From positions 67,968,544-68,032,543 of the forward strand of contig NC_080675.1 of the NCBI RefSeq assembly GCF_030445035.2: 64,000 nucleotides of DNA. Direction: 5' to 3'. The notes beneath the pieces were generated by a model. It saw only the letters and a list, made by a program, of their open reading frames with translations. It did not search any database and had not been told where the DNA came from. Below are positions 1 to 12,600 of this stretch, one piece after another (position 1 is the stretch's first letter; each line of letters starts with the position of its first letter). This DNA is from Dasypus novemcinctus. Taxonomy: Eukaryota; Chordata; Mammalia; Cingulata; Dasypodidae. The translations under genes and the position numbers were made by a program.

Positions 1-554
1 CACTGCCATGTTATAGAAAAGGCTTCCTTAGTGGTTCCCAAGATACTACAGAATAAAACCTACATTTCTTTGTCTAACAATTAAAGCTCACTCTCATGTC
101 ATCACAACCTAGATTTATACTCATATCTGACTTTCTTAATCCTGGACATCAGCCAGATTAGCTTGCTCACTGTTTGCTTCTTGCTTTCATTCCTTTGCTT
201 ATACATTTCCTCTCAATTCAAAGAATGACTCATTGCCTTTTTATGCTTAAGAACATCTCTTCTGACTTCAGACCTAGTATGATGGATATGTTATTGTTCA
301 TCTATTTTCTTCCCATGAAGATTAGAAATAAGGAGCTTACTGGGATGCCTCCTCCCACCTCTGGTGTAAAAAGACTAAATGTACCAGGTCTAAATGTTAG
401 TTAGAATCTACCCTCTCATGACCCTGAGATTTTATAATCTAGAAATGGACTAAAAGAACAATTCTCTATTAAAATCAAAAAGATAAAAATATCTTAATTC
501 ATCCTGGCTCTAAGTAAAACTTTAATCTATCATCAAAGTATATTTAATACCTAC

Positions 555-686
555 CACAATATTTGGAGATGGGTTTTTCCTAAATTGATCTCTTGCCAGA
601 ATTATCTGGTATTTTGTAAGGTTGGGAATATCCCTTCTCATTAAAACATTCCTTTGAATTAAAGAACTGGCAAATGTTTCCAGAAT
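555..686 (-). CDS. FANCM: FANCM coding exon 5
   Basis: A short exon of 44 codons (residues 310-353), from [13 protein letters not shown] to NPSPNIV. The acceptor is TCGCAG|ATT and the donor GTG|GTAGGT. It encodes part of the helical insert of the translocase. I recognised it from the conserved peptide and flanking splice sites. It is the last FANCM exon in the window. Confidence 0.92.
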
Positions 687-3600
687 CTGCGAATTTTAAA
701 GAAATTTGTTTAAGCATTTTTTAAAGTACATTTTCAAGTACAATCATTTCAGCACATATTAAAAAAGGAGTTATAAATTAAACAGTCTTAAATGAATTTC
801 TTATTAGAGAAGTTGTAAATTTACAGAAAAATCATGTTTAAAACACAGAGTTCCCATATATACCCTAATATTAACACACTGCATTAATGTTGTATATTAG
901 TTATAACTGGTGAAAGAACATTTTTATAATTGTACTATTAACTATAATCTATGGTCTATATCAGGGTTCACTGTTTGTTTAAAATGAATTTTTAAGTAAA
1001 CACTATAAGAAAAATGAAAAGAGGATCTTTGGCAATCTTAGTGCCTAAACAGTCTGGAACACAGGTCTTCAGTAAATATTTGTAGATTGTTTAATAAATC
1101 AAAATGCTTTGAAATGTTTTACTTTACTCTTTTTTAAAAAATAAATTTATTTCTTTCTCTCCCCTTCCCACCGCCCCCTCTCCCCCAGTTGTCTGCTCTC
1201 TGTGTCCATTCAGTGCGTGTTCTTCTGTGACCGCTTCTATCCTTATCAGTGACACCAGGAATCACACAAACTTAAATGAGGGACACTATACAAAATAACT
1301 GGACACTACTCTTAAAACATGTGATAGACTGAAGTTTTTGAACCAATCCATTCCTTTGGGTGTGGTGTCCTTTGATTGCATTTGATTCAGTTAAGGGATT
1401 TCTTTATTAGATCACTTGATTAGTCACTTTAGGGTCTTTGATTGAATTACCTCAGTGAGGCATATCAAGAAACGGCACAGGCAGCAGACTTGGCCCAGTG
1501 GTCAGGGCATCCTACCACATGGGAGGTCTGCAGTTCAAACCCCAGGCCTCCTTGACCCATGTGGAGCTGACCCATGCACAGTACTGATGCACGCAAGGAG
1601 TGCCATGCCACGCAAGGATGTCCCCTGCGTAGGGGAGCCCCACACACACAGAGTGTGCCCCGTAAGGAGAGCCGCCCAGTGCAAAAGAAAAGTGCAGCCT
1701 GCCCAGGAATGGTGCCACACACACGGAGAGCTGATACAACAAAATGACGCAACAAAAAGAGACAGATTCCCGTGCCACTGACAACAATATAAGCGGACAA
1801 AGAAGATGCAGCAAACAGACACAGAGAACAGACAACCAGGTTGGGGGGTGAAGGGGAGATAAATAAATAAATAAATAAATACCTGGCACAACTTCATCTC
1901 TAAGTTTGGGGAGAACCATGTCATTAGTGTATGATCAGTGTTGAGTCCCAGCCTCTTGGGCTGATAAATCAGACTCTTACACAGAAGTAGACACACATAG
2001 AAGAACACAGAAAAAGAGAAACAGCTCATTAGACTCAGCAGAGGCCCTGGGAAGAGGGATGAGCCTGATAATCTACAGCTGACCTTATGAAGAGAACAGA
2101 GCAGCTAAGCCTGGAAAGAAACAAGTCTCAGGGACAGAGATCAACCTCATGCCAGCCTACAGCTGAGATCAGAAGAAGCTGGAATCACAGAGCCTTAAGA
2201 GGAAGAAAGAAGGGTTCCACACACATCACCCGTCTTCTTGCCTCAACACATGGCAAAAGACTTTGGGTGAGGAAGTATCTCTGGTGGTACCTTGAGTTGG
2301 ACTCTTTAGGGCCTTGTGACTGTAAGCTTCTACCCCAAATAAATACCCTTTATAAAAGCCAACAGAGTTCTGGTACTTTGCATTAGCACCCCTTAGTCCG
2401 GGTAATACACAGATCAATATTAATTTTCAGGTTTTGATAATTGTGCTATGGTTATATATTAATATTAGGAGAAGTTGGATGATGGATATACTGGAAATCT
2501 CTGCATTATTTTTGCAAATTTTTGAAAGTCTAATATTATTTCAAAATGAAAAGTTAAAAATCGAAAGGAATTTTGTTGGAGCACCGCAGAAACGGCTTAT
2601 TTCATCTCCATGATATCTGGGACCTCATCTGGGGTGGTTCAAATGGCTGGGAGCTAACTCAAATCGCTCGACAGGGACCATATGGCTGTACCCTCAATTT
2701 CTCCTCAACATGGCTAATTTGTGCTTCAACACATTCTATTACTCAAAGTCAGTCAAAGGGCCAGCCAGATCCAAGGAAAGGGAAAATATACCCCACCTTT
2801 CCAGGGAGAGCGGCAAAGAATTTGTAACCATCTTTAATTCACCACATTGAAGATGTAAAAACAAGATGCGTATTACAAAGCATGGTCTCCTATGATGATA
2901 TACTTTTTTTTAAAGATTTATCTTATTTTATTTATTTCTCTCCACCTCCTCATTGTTTGCATTTGCTGTGTCTGTTCATCGTCCTTGCTTTCTTTAGGAG
3001 GCACCGAGAACTGAACCTGAGACCTCCAATGTGGGAGAAAGGCAACTAATCACTTGAGACCTTCCGTTCCCTTATGATATTCTAATTATGAACTAAGAAC
3101 AACAGTTTGTTACCTCAAATTTCTCCCACTGAAAATGATAACTGTATAAGCACGTTTCTCAACAGCTGCAATAATGACATTGTGGGTCAGATGATTCTTT
3201 GTTGTGGGAGTCCACTGTAGGATATTTAATAGCATTCCTGACCTTCTACATACTAGATGTCAGTGGCAACTTCCCTACTTCACAGCTGAGACAACTGAAA
3301 ATGTGTCCAGACATTGACAAATGTCTCCATGGGGGAAAAACCACCCCCAATTGAGAACCACTGCTATATATGCAAGCAGGAACCAAAAAAATGAAAACAT
3401 ATTTCAATACAAAGAAAACTCTGGCCAAATCTGGATATATGTTATGGATTTGTTTACTTTGTGAAAATTCACTGAGCTATATGTTTATGTTTTGTGGATT
3501 CTGTTAGTTATGTATTTATTTAAGTTATAGTACAATAAAAAGGTTTACATATCAAAAGAGATAAACCATATAAGACTATTATTGGCTTTAGAAATGATCT

Positions 3601-6600
3601 ATTATTTTGTATTTCCCCTTTAAATAATAGTCTGCTAATTCACATAAAACACGGTGCCTATTCCAAAAATTTTAATTTCAAAGAATTTATCACCATATTA
3701 ATTATATAATGGGATATTTATTCTCACAGTCAGATTCTGTAAGTAAAATAATTGTATTATCAGTTCACTTATTAAAACCCTGATCTGTGATAAAAAATGG
3801 CTTACCTGGATATATGCCTTTTGGACTGCTGCAAGTTCTTCACCAAGGGGAACAACAAGCTTTTCAACTCGTCTTTCATGAGAGTATGGCAAAATATCTG
3901 GAGAATCCTCAGAACGAAGTTCTATCTGCCCAATTAGTAGGTTAGTAATGACCTGTTGCACAGCCTACGTAAAAATCAATTAAATAAGACTATAAATTAT
4001 TCTCCATTTAAAATTTTCAGCATAAATTACTATCAGAAATTAAATAGTAGTGTAATCTTGAAAACAGCATTAGAAATTTGTATCATTAAATATTTTTTTA
4101 AAGATTTCTTTTTCTTCACCTCCCCCCCCATTGTCTGCTTTCTGTGTCCATTTGCTGTGTGTTATCATCAAATATTAAAATAACAGACCAAACTATAAAG
4201 AAAGTATGTCAGAAGTGGCACAATAAGGGGGAAAGGCTTTTGATGCATTTTTTCCCCAAACAACCCTTCAAAGAAGCATCCAAGAAATAAGAGTATCAGT
4301 AAATGTCCAGCAAGTTCCTCAAATGTATTTTACACTTTCCAATAGCAGTGATATATTCCATCAACATCTTAAAAAGACTCAGACAAAACACAAGTTAACA
4401 AACTAAATCCCCCCAACGTTTTATAACACAGTCAATGTCAGAGCCAGAACTAGAGCTCAGGTTTCCTTATTCCTGGCAAATACTTTGTGCCACAGATTTT
4501 TTTGTGGCAAAAATATAGAGAAGGCATTTACTATTAAAATGCAAAAACATACTTTGGAAATACTTTACAAATTGGCTTCTTAAAGAGATTAAGGAGATAG
4601 GGCTTATACTAAATCAATTATTGATAAGTTAATAGGATAGTTTCCATTTAAATCAACAAACATGAAATGAGGCTTCCTCCTCCCACCTCCACCACAGGAG
4701 GCTGTGGGGCACAAGTCATCAACTTTTGTTTAAGAATGTTTTTGTTGTTTCCTGTTTTCTACAGACTATACCTTCTGTCAGATCATCCCCATAAAAGCAG
4801 CCCCCAGAAAAAGAAAAAAAAAAGAACGTTTTGGTATGCTATGATAGATGATTCACATCCAGAATTCAATACTCCAGACACATAGTGATGGCTTTGATGA
4901 AGAAAGTCAAAAAGATTATTGGAGGCCAGAGCATGAAATTTCTGAGACACTGAAGATGATTTTCTTAAGGCTAAATCCTGGAACAAGAAGTTACATGATT
5001 ATGAAGCTAACATGCCAGTAGTTGGGGTCACAGTATGGTTACAAAGGGTTATAGAAGAATTTGAAATAGAAAAGTAGTGATTAGCATGATATTTTCAATG
5101 GAAGAAAAACATCTCTCAAGATAAAAACATCTACCCACAAATTCCACAAGCACAGGAAGTCAAAGGTAATCCAACCAAAACAAAAGGCAGAAAAAAGGTC
5201 AACAAAAAGCAGAAGAAAAGCAAAAAAGGATGCCAGAGATGTAATAGCCAATTCCTTGAGTGAGTTTCTCAGAAGAAACTGGAGCTTCTAGTATCAGGAA
5301 AAGGAAACAACCACAAAAGCAAAAGCAAAAATCCAGGAAAAACTCTCTCAAAAAAATCTGTATCAGATGAAATGTCCACTGAGAGTTCAGAGGATGACTA
5401 AATGCAAAGAAAGGTCCATTCTTCAGTTTCCCATGTGACTCTGAATATTTACAGCCCATACATTTTGGGGTTTTGCCAGTGACTCCCATCCAGCACAGGG
5501 GTTGAACTCAAATATATCTTGTGCCATCTAAACATTCTGACAGATTTCTATTTTGGCCTGTTAAACTCGATCCTCTCTTATTGTTAATAGGGAATCTTTT
5601 ATTGTTAATAGGTTTTATAATGGAGGTTTCCTGAAGAGATTATTTTCACATTTAATCACATTTAGTGTAGAGGGTGTATACAGCACATTATAGGGCCCAG
5701 AAAGCTAATTTCAGTAAGGATTTGGACACGTCTATTGAAAATGTTCAGATGGGGAAAGCAAGGGCTGGGATCAAGGGGTAGATTGGACCAGTACTGTACA
5801 GAATGGTATAACAAGGAAACATTGTCTTGCTCTCTTTGTATAGCAGGTGTCACAACTTTAGTTTCCAACCTTGGTCCTTTGATCCTTCTGTGTTTTGACT
5901 CCACAGGCGTGGACCAGTTTACTTAATGGAGAAATGGGGAAAAGAATAAACCTTTCTCCTTTAGGATAAACCATAGACAGCTATTATTAGAAAATAGGAG
6001 GAAGCGGATTTGGCTCAACTGATAGAGCATCCGCCGACCACATGGGAGGTCCAGGGTTTAAACCCAGGGCCTCCTTGACCCGTGTGGTGCGCTGGCCCAC
6101 ACGCAGTGCTGATGCACCCAAGGAGTGCCATGCCGCATAGGAGAGCCCCACACACAAGGAGTGCACCCCTAAGGAGAACCGCCCCGCATGAAAAAAGTGC
6201 AGCCTGCCGAGGAGTGGCATAGCATGCACAGAGAGCTGACGCAGCAAGATGACGCAACAAAAAGAGACACAAATTCCTGGTGCCACTGACAAGAATGCAA
6301 GCAGACACAGAACACAGAGCAAATGGACACAGAGAGCAGACAACTGGGGGTGGGGAGGGAAGAGAAATAAATTTAAAAATAAATAATTAAAAATAAATAA
6401 AAGGAAAAAAAGAAAATAGGGTCTGCTCAGTCAAAGTTTCCCGGCTGGACAGGGTCCACAAAGCTATACTTAGTATAACCCTAACCATGGTGTAGCTGTT
6501 TGATATTGTTTAAGAATTCCAAAAACAGATATTGGATAATGTTTGTAACTGGTCTGTTTCTCTGAGTGTATTAGATTGTATTAACTTCAGAAGTTTTACT

Positions 6601-9600
6601 TTTACTTGATTAAATTATGATTAAGGCTTTGATTGAGCCATGTCAGTCGGACCTTGAGTCTACGAAAGGGGTAGGGACTAACAGAGAAAACAACATGGCA
6701 GAGGAGGAGTTTGGAGTCTTGATGCTGGAGTTTTGATCCTGGAGACCTGGGAAGTAAATACACAAAGCAGCAGAGATGTGAGGAAAGAGAGAAGGCGCCA
6801 TTAGACATGGCAGATACCCCAGGAAGAGAGATGAGTCGTTCACCTGATAGTTCACAGCTGACACTGTGAGAGAACAGAGCACCTGAGCCCTGAGAGAATC
6901 GAGCCCTGGGAGAGATGAAACTTACCTCAGCCTAGAGCTGATATTGGAAGAAGCTGGAACCATGGAGCCTTAATAGGAAGAGTAAGGCTAAATGTCGGCA
7001 GCAATCATGCTCCAACAAATGGCAACAGACTTTGGTGAGGGAAGTAACTCACACTATATGGCCTCGTGACAGTAGGCTTCTACCCCAAATAAATACCCTT
7101 TATAAACGCTAACAGACATGTGGTATTTTACATCAGCACCCCTTTGGCTGACTAATACATATGGTAATTGGATAGTAAATGAAGGGTTTTCATGATTCTA
7201 TTGCTGGATATTACCTAAACAGTAATATTAGAAAAATATTAGAGGGAAGCAGATTTGGCTCAACTGATAGAGCGTCTCCCTACCACGTGGGAGGTCCAGG
7301 GTTCAAACCCATGTGGTTAGCTGGCCCACACACAGTGCTGATGCCGTGCCATGCAGGGGTGTCCCCCACATAGGGGAGCCCCACGCACAAGGAGTGTGCC
7401 CTGTATGGAGAGCTGCCCCACGCAAGAAAAGTGCAGCCTGCCCAGGAGTGGCACCGCACACACAGAGAGCTGACGCAGCACCACTGACAAGAATCCAGGC
7501 GGACACAAAAGAACACACAGACAACGGGGGACAGGTGGGGGGGGAGGGAAAAGAAATAAATTTTCAAAACTAATCTTTAAAAAAAAAGAAAGGAAACAGA
7601 CTTTGGCCCAGTGGTTAGGGTGTCCATCTACCACATGGGAGGTCCGCAGTTCAAACCCCGGGCCTCCTTGACCCGTGTGGACCTGACCCATGCGCAGTGC
7701 TGATGTGTGCAAGGAGTGCCCTGCCACACAGGGGTGTCCCCCGCGTAGGGAGCCCCACGCGCAAGGAGTGCACCCGTAAGGAGAGCCGCCCAGCGTGAAA
7801 GAAAGTGCAGCCTGCCCAGGAATGGCGCTGCCCACACTTCCCGTGCCGCTGACGACAACAGAAGCGGACAAAGAAACAAGACGCAGCAAAAAGACACAAA
7901 AAACAGACAACCAGGGGAGGGGAGGGGAATTAAATAAAGAAAAAAGAAAAAAGAAAAAAGAAAAAAGAAAAAAAAAAAAAGAAAAATATTAGAAAAAAAT
8001 GTAATTATTTCTTCAGTTTTCTTTGATAATCCTCATCCAAATGAGGAAGAATTAGGAGTCATGCTGTGTAATGGTACTCCAAACAGGATTCAGGTTAAAT
8101 GCCATTTAAATGTATAATCTATGTTCATTTCTAAATCTATTAATGAACTTAAAATTTTCCCTGAAACTAAGATAAAAATTAGTTCCAAAATGAAACAGGC
8201 TTCTCAGGGACATACACACTTCTTCACAGTCTGCATCTGGATTAAAGCGCCATGCAGAGACAAATATTTCCCTTTGCCATCTTGTGATCCCTAATATGTT
8301 AATTTTCAAGAAACTATAGTATTACTGATAGAAGGTAGGCAAAACACAAGTGAATTTATTAATTATGGGAGAAAAGATCAAGTGATATACTGTTACTGTT
8401 TTTTTTCTGTTTGTCACTTCATAGGTGGAGTACAAAAGCATAAACCTCAAACTTCTGAATTGGTGTTGCTTCTGCCACTAATTGGTTATGAGGTCCAAAG
8501 CAGGTAAGTTAACCTCCTTGGCCTCACTTTCCCCATGTGTAATACAGAAATACTGGTGCTAAAGGCCATTCACCCAAAGGTTGTAAAGGAATTTAATTGT
8601 AAAGTTACAGAACTGGGACAAAACATAAACTATTGGTATAAACAACTACTACACCAGAAGACTATAGCACTAATAGTGTGACTAACAATTAAAAAGAAAG
8701 AAAACAAAAGGGGATCCTGAATTTACCTGAAAGTTAAGGGCTTTTAAAATTTAAACTAGAAAAGCCTCAAAGGTTTAGTTTCAGACAAAAAAATGCCCTC
8801 AGGACAAGACTCACTTCTTACTCGTCTTCCTATTCCAGTTGCAGGGTGCCTCATACAGTACACTATAGTTATTATGGGACCATATATATTCAAAAACTAG
8901 AATATACTTATGATCATTTTATAAAATTAAGACTTCAATTTTTTTCATCATTCATTCATCCATTCAAATATCTGAGTACCACATGCTAGGCATTGATTGG
9001 TGATATTGCTATGACCAAGAGAGAAATAATCCCTATATTCACGTAGCAGAAAGACAAAAAACAACCGAACAAGCAAAAGAATTACAGATTATGATAAATG
9101 CTAAGAAGAAATTAACAAGGTGGATATAGCTGGCTTTTGAGAGTAGTAAGTGAATCTTTCTGAAGGGGTGATACTTAAGTTCAGACTTAAAAGATGACTA
9201 AACTCAGAGATGTACTCACCAAATGCAATGAATGTCTCATGATGATGGAGGAGATTGTTGCTATGGGGGGAGGAGTGGGATTAAGGGGGTGGAGGATATA
9301 TGGGGACCTCATATTTTTTAATATAATATTAAAAAATAAAGACAAAAAAATAAAGTTTCACTCAGCAAATGTCAAAAAAAAAAAGATGACTAAGCATGTT
9401 TAAACAAGGGTAAGTAAGCTAGGGAAAATGAACAAAATCTTACACCTTTACAGAATTGAAAGCTATTGAAGAAAGTGTACAGTAGAAATCCTACACAATA
9501 AATAAGACCATTTAGAACAACTTAATCAGAATGTCAAGAGACAGGGCTCAAAATTTCCATTTTTACCATATTTCAATAAAGGAAACTAGAGCTTCCCAGA

Positions 9601-12600
9601 GAAATGATTGAATTGAGGGAAAAATACAGAAAAAAAGAAAGTAAGGAAGTGCTCAAAAAAGAAAAAAAAAAATCAGGGCCTATCTAAAGAACACAGGAGC
9701 TCCCAATGGTCAAAGTTAGAACAATCTTAGCAATAAAATTAATGGTAGTATTGGGTTATAGCCCATAGAATAAAATAAGTATCCACTAAAGGGAATTAAT
9801 AAATTGACAAAGGTGAAGAGACAGCACTCATTACAAAAGAATTCTAACTAACAGATGTTAAAGAAATGGGGAAAATCGGAAACAATGATTAGGCAAATGC
9901 CACAGAGATAGAACCATCATTGGAATGACAAAACTAGTGGGCAAATTATGATGAGAAACAGGATGTTTGCTAGTTTCAAAGAATCTCTCCACAAGATGCT
10001 TATTAATTACAGAAGGAAAATTAGTAGTTTACAGTAGAGAAACATGGTAGATAGAACTTTAAACAAGTGCTCAAGATTAACACTACTGGTAATAAGACAT
10101 ATTAACATTATGTACCCCTGGTATGATGCTCTGAGAAAGTCATCGCATCACTTCTGAGGTATTCCTGTCATAAATGCATAACTCCAATCATGGGAAAACA
10201 TCACACAAACTCAAATTGAGGGATATTGTACAAAACAATTGGACCCTACTCTTCAAAAGCATCAAAGACACAAAAGACAAGGAAAGGCTAAAGAATTGTA
10301 CAAAATGGGAAAGGACTGAGGAGACATGACAACAAATACAATGTGGGATCCTTGGATTGGATCCTAGAGCAGAAAAGGACATCTGTAGAAAAACTGGCAA
10401 AATTTAAAAAACAGGTATGCAGATTGGCTATTACTATTCCATTAATGTTAATTTTCTGGTCCTAATAATCATATTATGGCTACACGATATTTAATATTAG
10501 GAGAAGCCAAGTGAAAGGTATATGACACTTTACAACTTTTGCAAATTTTCTGTAAAACTATTTCAAAACAAACTGAAAATAACTAAAAAAACCCTTTAAT
10601 ATTAAAATTAATTCCATATTTTTAACAAATAGCTTTAGCTGAATGTTTAGCAGACTGAAGTCTGAAAACTGCTCATTTAGAGAAACTCCTGCAACCATAG
10701 AAGAAAAGTTAGAAATATTGTAGTTCTAAAGTCGAACTAGATAAATACTAGCATGGAAAACTGATCTGGTCCCATACAGCCACTATCATCTTAAATTTTA
10801 ATACACAGAAGAACATTTTACTCACCTTTATATCACTACCTGGTGTTGCACTGAGAGCCAAGATTCTAAAGTGATTTGTATATTTGACTAGTTCCCTTAC
10901 AACCTTAAAAAAAAAAAAAAAAGTAATTTCATCTGTCCAATGCAAAAATAACAGTGGGTATGTTAAATAAGCTTATTATACATGCCTCATTATTATCATT
11001 CCTTATTCAGAGTATTGATGGTTTAGTAAGTTGTATTATCTGAAGAGCAAATGATTTAGCTTTATACTCTGTACCAACAAAAAACATATTATGTCTTCAC
11101 CCATATAAAAAGCTACAATGTCAAGACTTAATACACAGGCAAATCAAAATACTCAAAGTACTACCAGCAATGGCTAATAGAAGAGAAAGAGTCCACTCTC
11201 CATTGCTTGGGCTACAGTATAATCTTACAGCTATATCCATATGCACATTTGCCAGATTAAGATAAACTATAACTGATAAAACAGAAAAAAAATTTAATAA
11301 CAAGATATAATTAAATTTAAGCCAAAGAAAAAAGTATTTTAAGAAAGATTTTAAAGAAATTACATTTTATATGGAAGGCTCACAAATTTTAAATTAACTT
11401 TATTCATTTAAGAATAAGACTGATTTTAGGTAACTTAAAAATCTAACTTTCCTTTTGACTCCTAAAACTCTCTCAGCGGCACAAAAGCACCATTCTAGGC
11501 TTTGCAGTTTTGAATTCAAAACCCACTCTGATAAGATTAAAACTGGATAATTTACCAGATACCCGTATGCTCCTTCACATGAGGTACCAATACAAAGGAA
11601 AAAGGACCCCTAAGTAAAATGAGTTGCAGGAACTGCTCTCAGTATCCGACAGTTGCCACATTAGCTATGGAAATAAAACAGTAAAACGAGACTATCCAAA
11701 TATCAATCTCAATCCATGTAAAGAATGAATTCAGTGAGACTCTGAATCTTGACTAGCTATGGAAATTAAACAGTAAACCCAGATTATCCAAATCTCAATC
11801 TCAATCCACATAAAGGATGAGTTCAAAAAGACTTGAATCTTGATTAAAACTCAAAAAAATAGTATTTATGGACAGTTTTTTTTTAACATGACACATGACA
11901 TATAAAGACAGAATATTAAATTAATATACTTAATGGAGATTTACGTAGAATTATTTATGTAATTAAAAAACTGATGCAAGACAAAATGTCCCTAATGACA
12001 ATTCCCATTTTAGCTTAGTGATGCAAGTGATGCCCTTAGATACCATGAAAGAGGGGGTTGGGGTGAAAGCATGGATATAACAAGGAGACTTTTCAAAAAG
12101 ATCAATTACTGGACTGGTGCTTTAAAAAAATAATTAAAATTTTTAAAAAACCCTTTCGGAATAACAGCCAGAATTCAAAGTATTCTTTCAAATTATAGGA
12201 CAGAGATGGTCATCCTTGTTTTGACAGTTCTGAATAAGATCATTTGTTATACGCCAACATATCTGCCAGAGTAGGTACACCTGAAAAATGAACCAAACAC
12301 ATTACTTCTTTTAAAGAGATTCTCAGCCATTTTGTAGAAGAAAAAATGATGTTGTGTTTGTAACCCTGTAAGCTACACGATGCTGCAAGCCCATTGGAAC
12401 CTCTCTGGAATACTGAATGTAGCTTAAATTCTCATTGTTATTTGGTTATTAATGAAGTCAGTTCAAGTCTCATTGTACCCAATAAAAGCGTAAGCTTTGT
12501 AGTTTAAAAAAATCACTTAATACTTAGAAATTTTTTTACATGAAATAAATGAGCTAATTTGGTGCCACTAAGAAAATGAGTTAATAAATGAGTGAGATCA

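Noticed and set aside
1..540. FANCM exon 6
   Set aside because: No matching conserved peptide or splice pair on the minus strand; the exon must lie left of the window.
11660..11840. Tandem duplication in FANCM intron 2
   Set aside because: Two diverged copies of roughly 80-90 bases share the GAATTCAGTGAGACT-like pattern, but are too short and isolated to name a repeat family.
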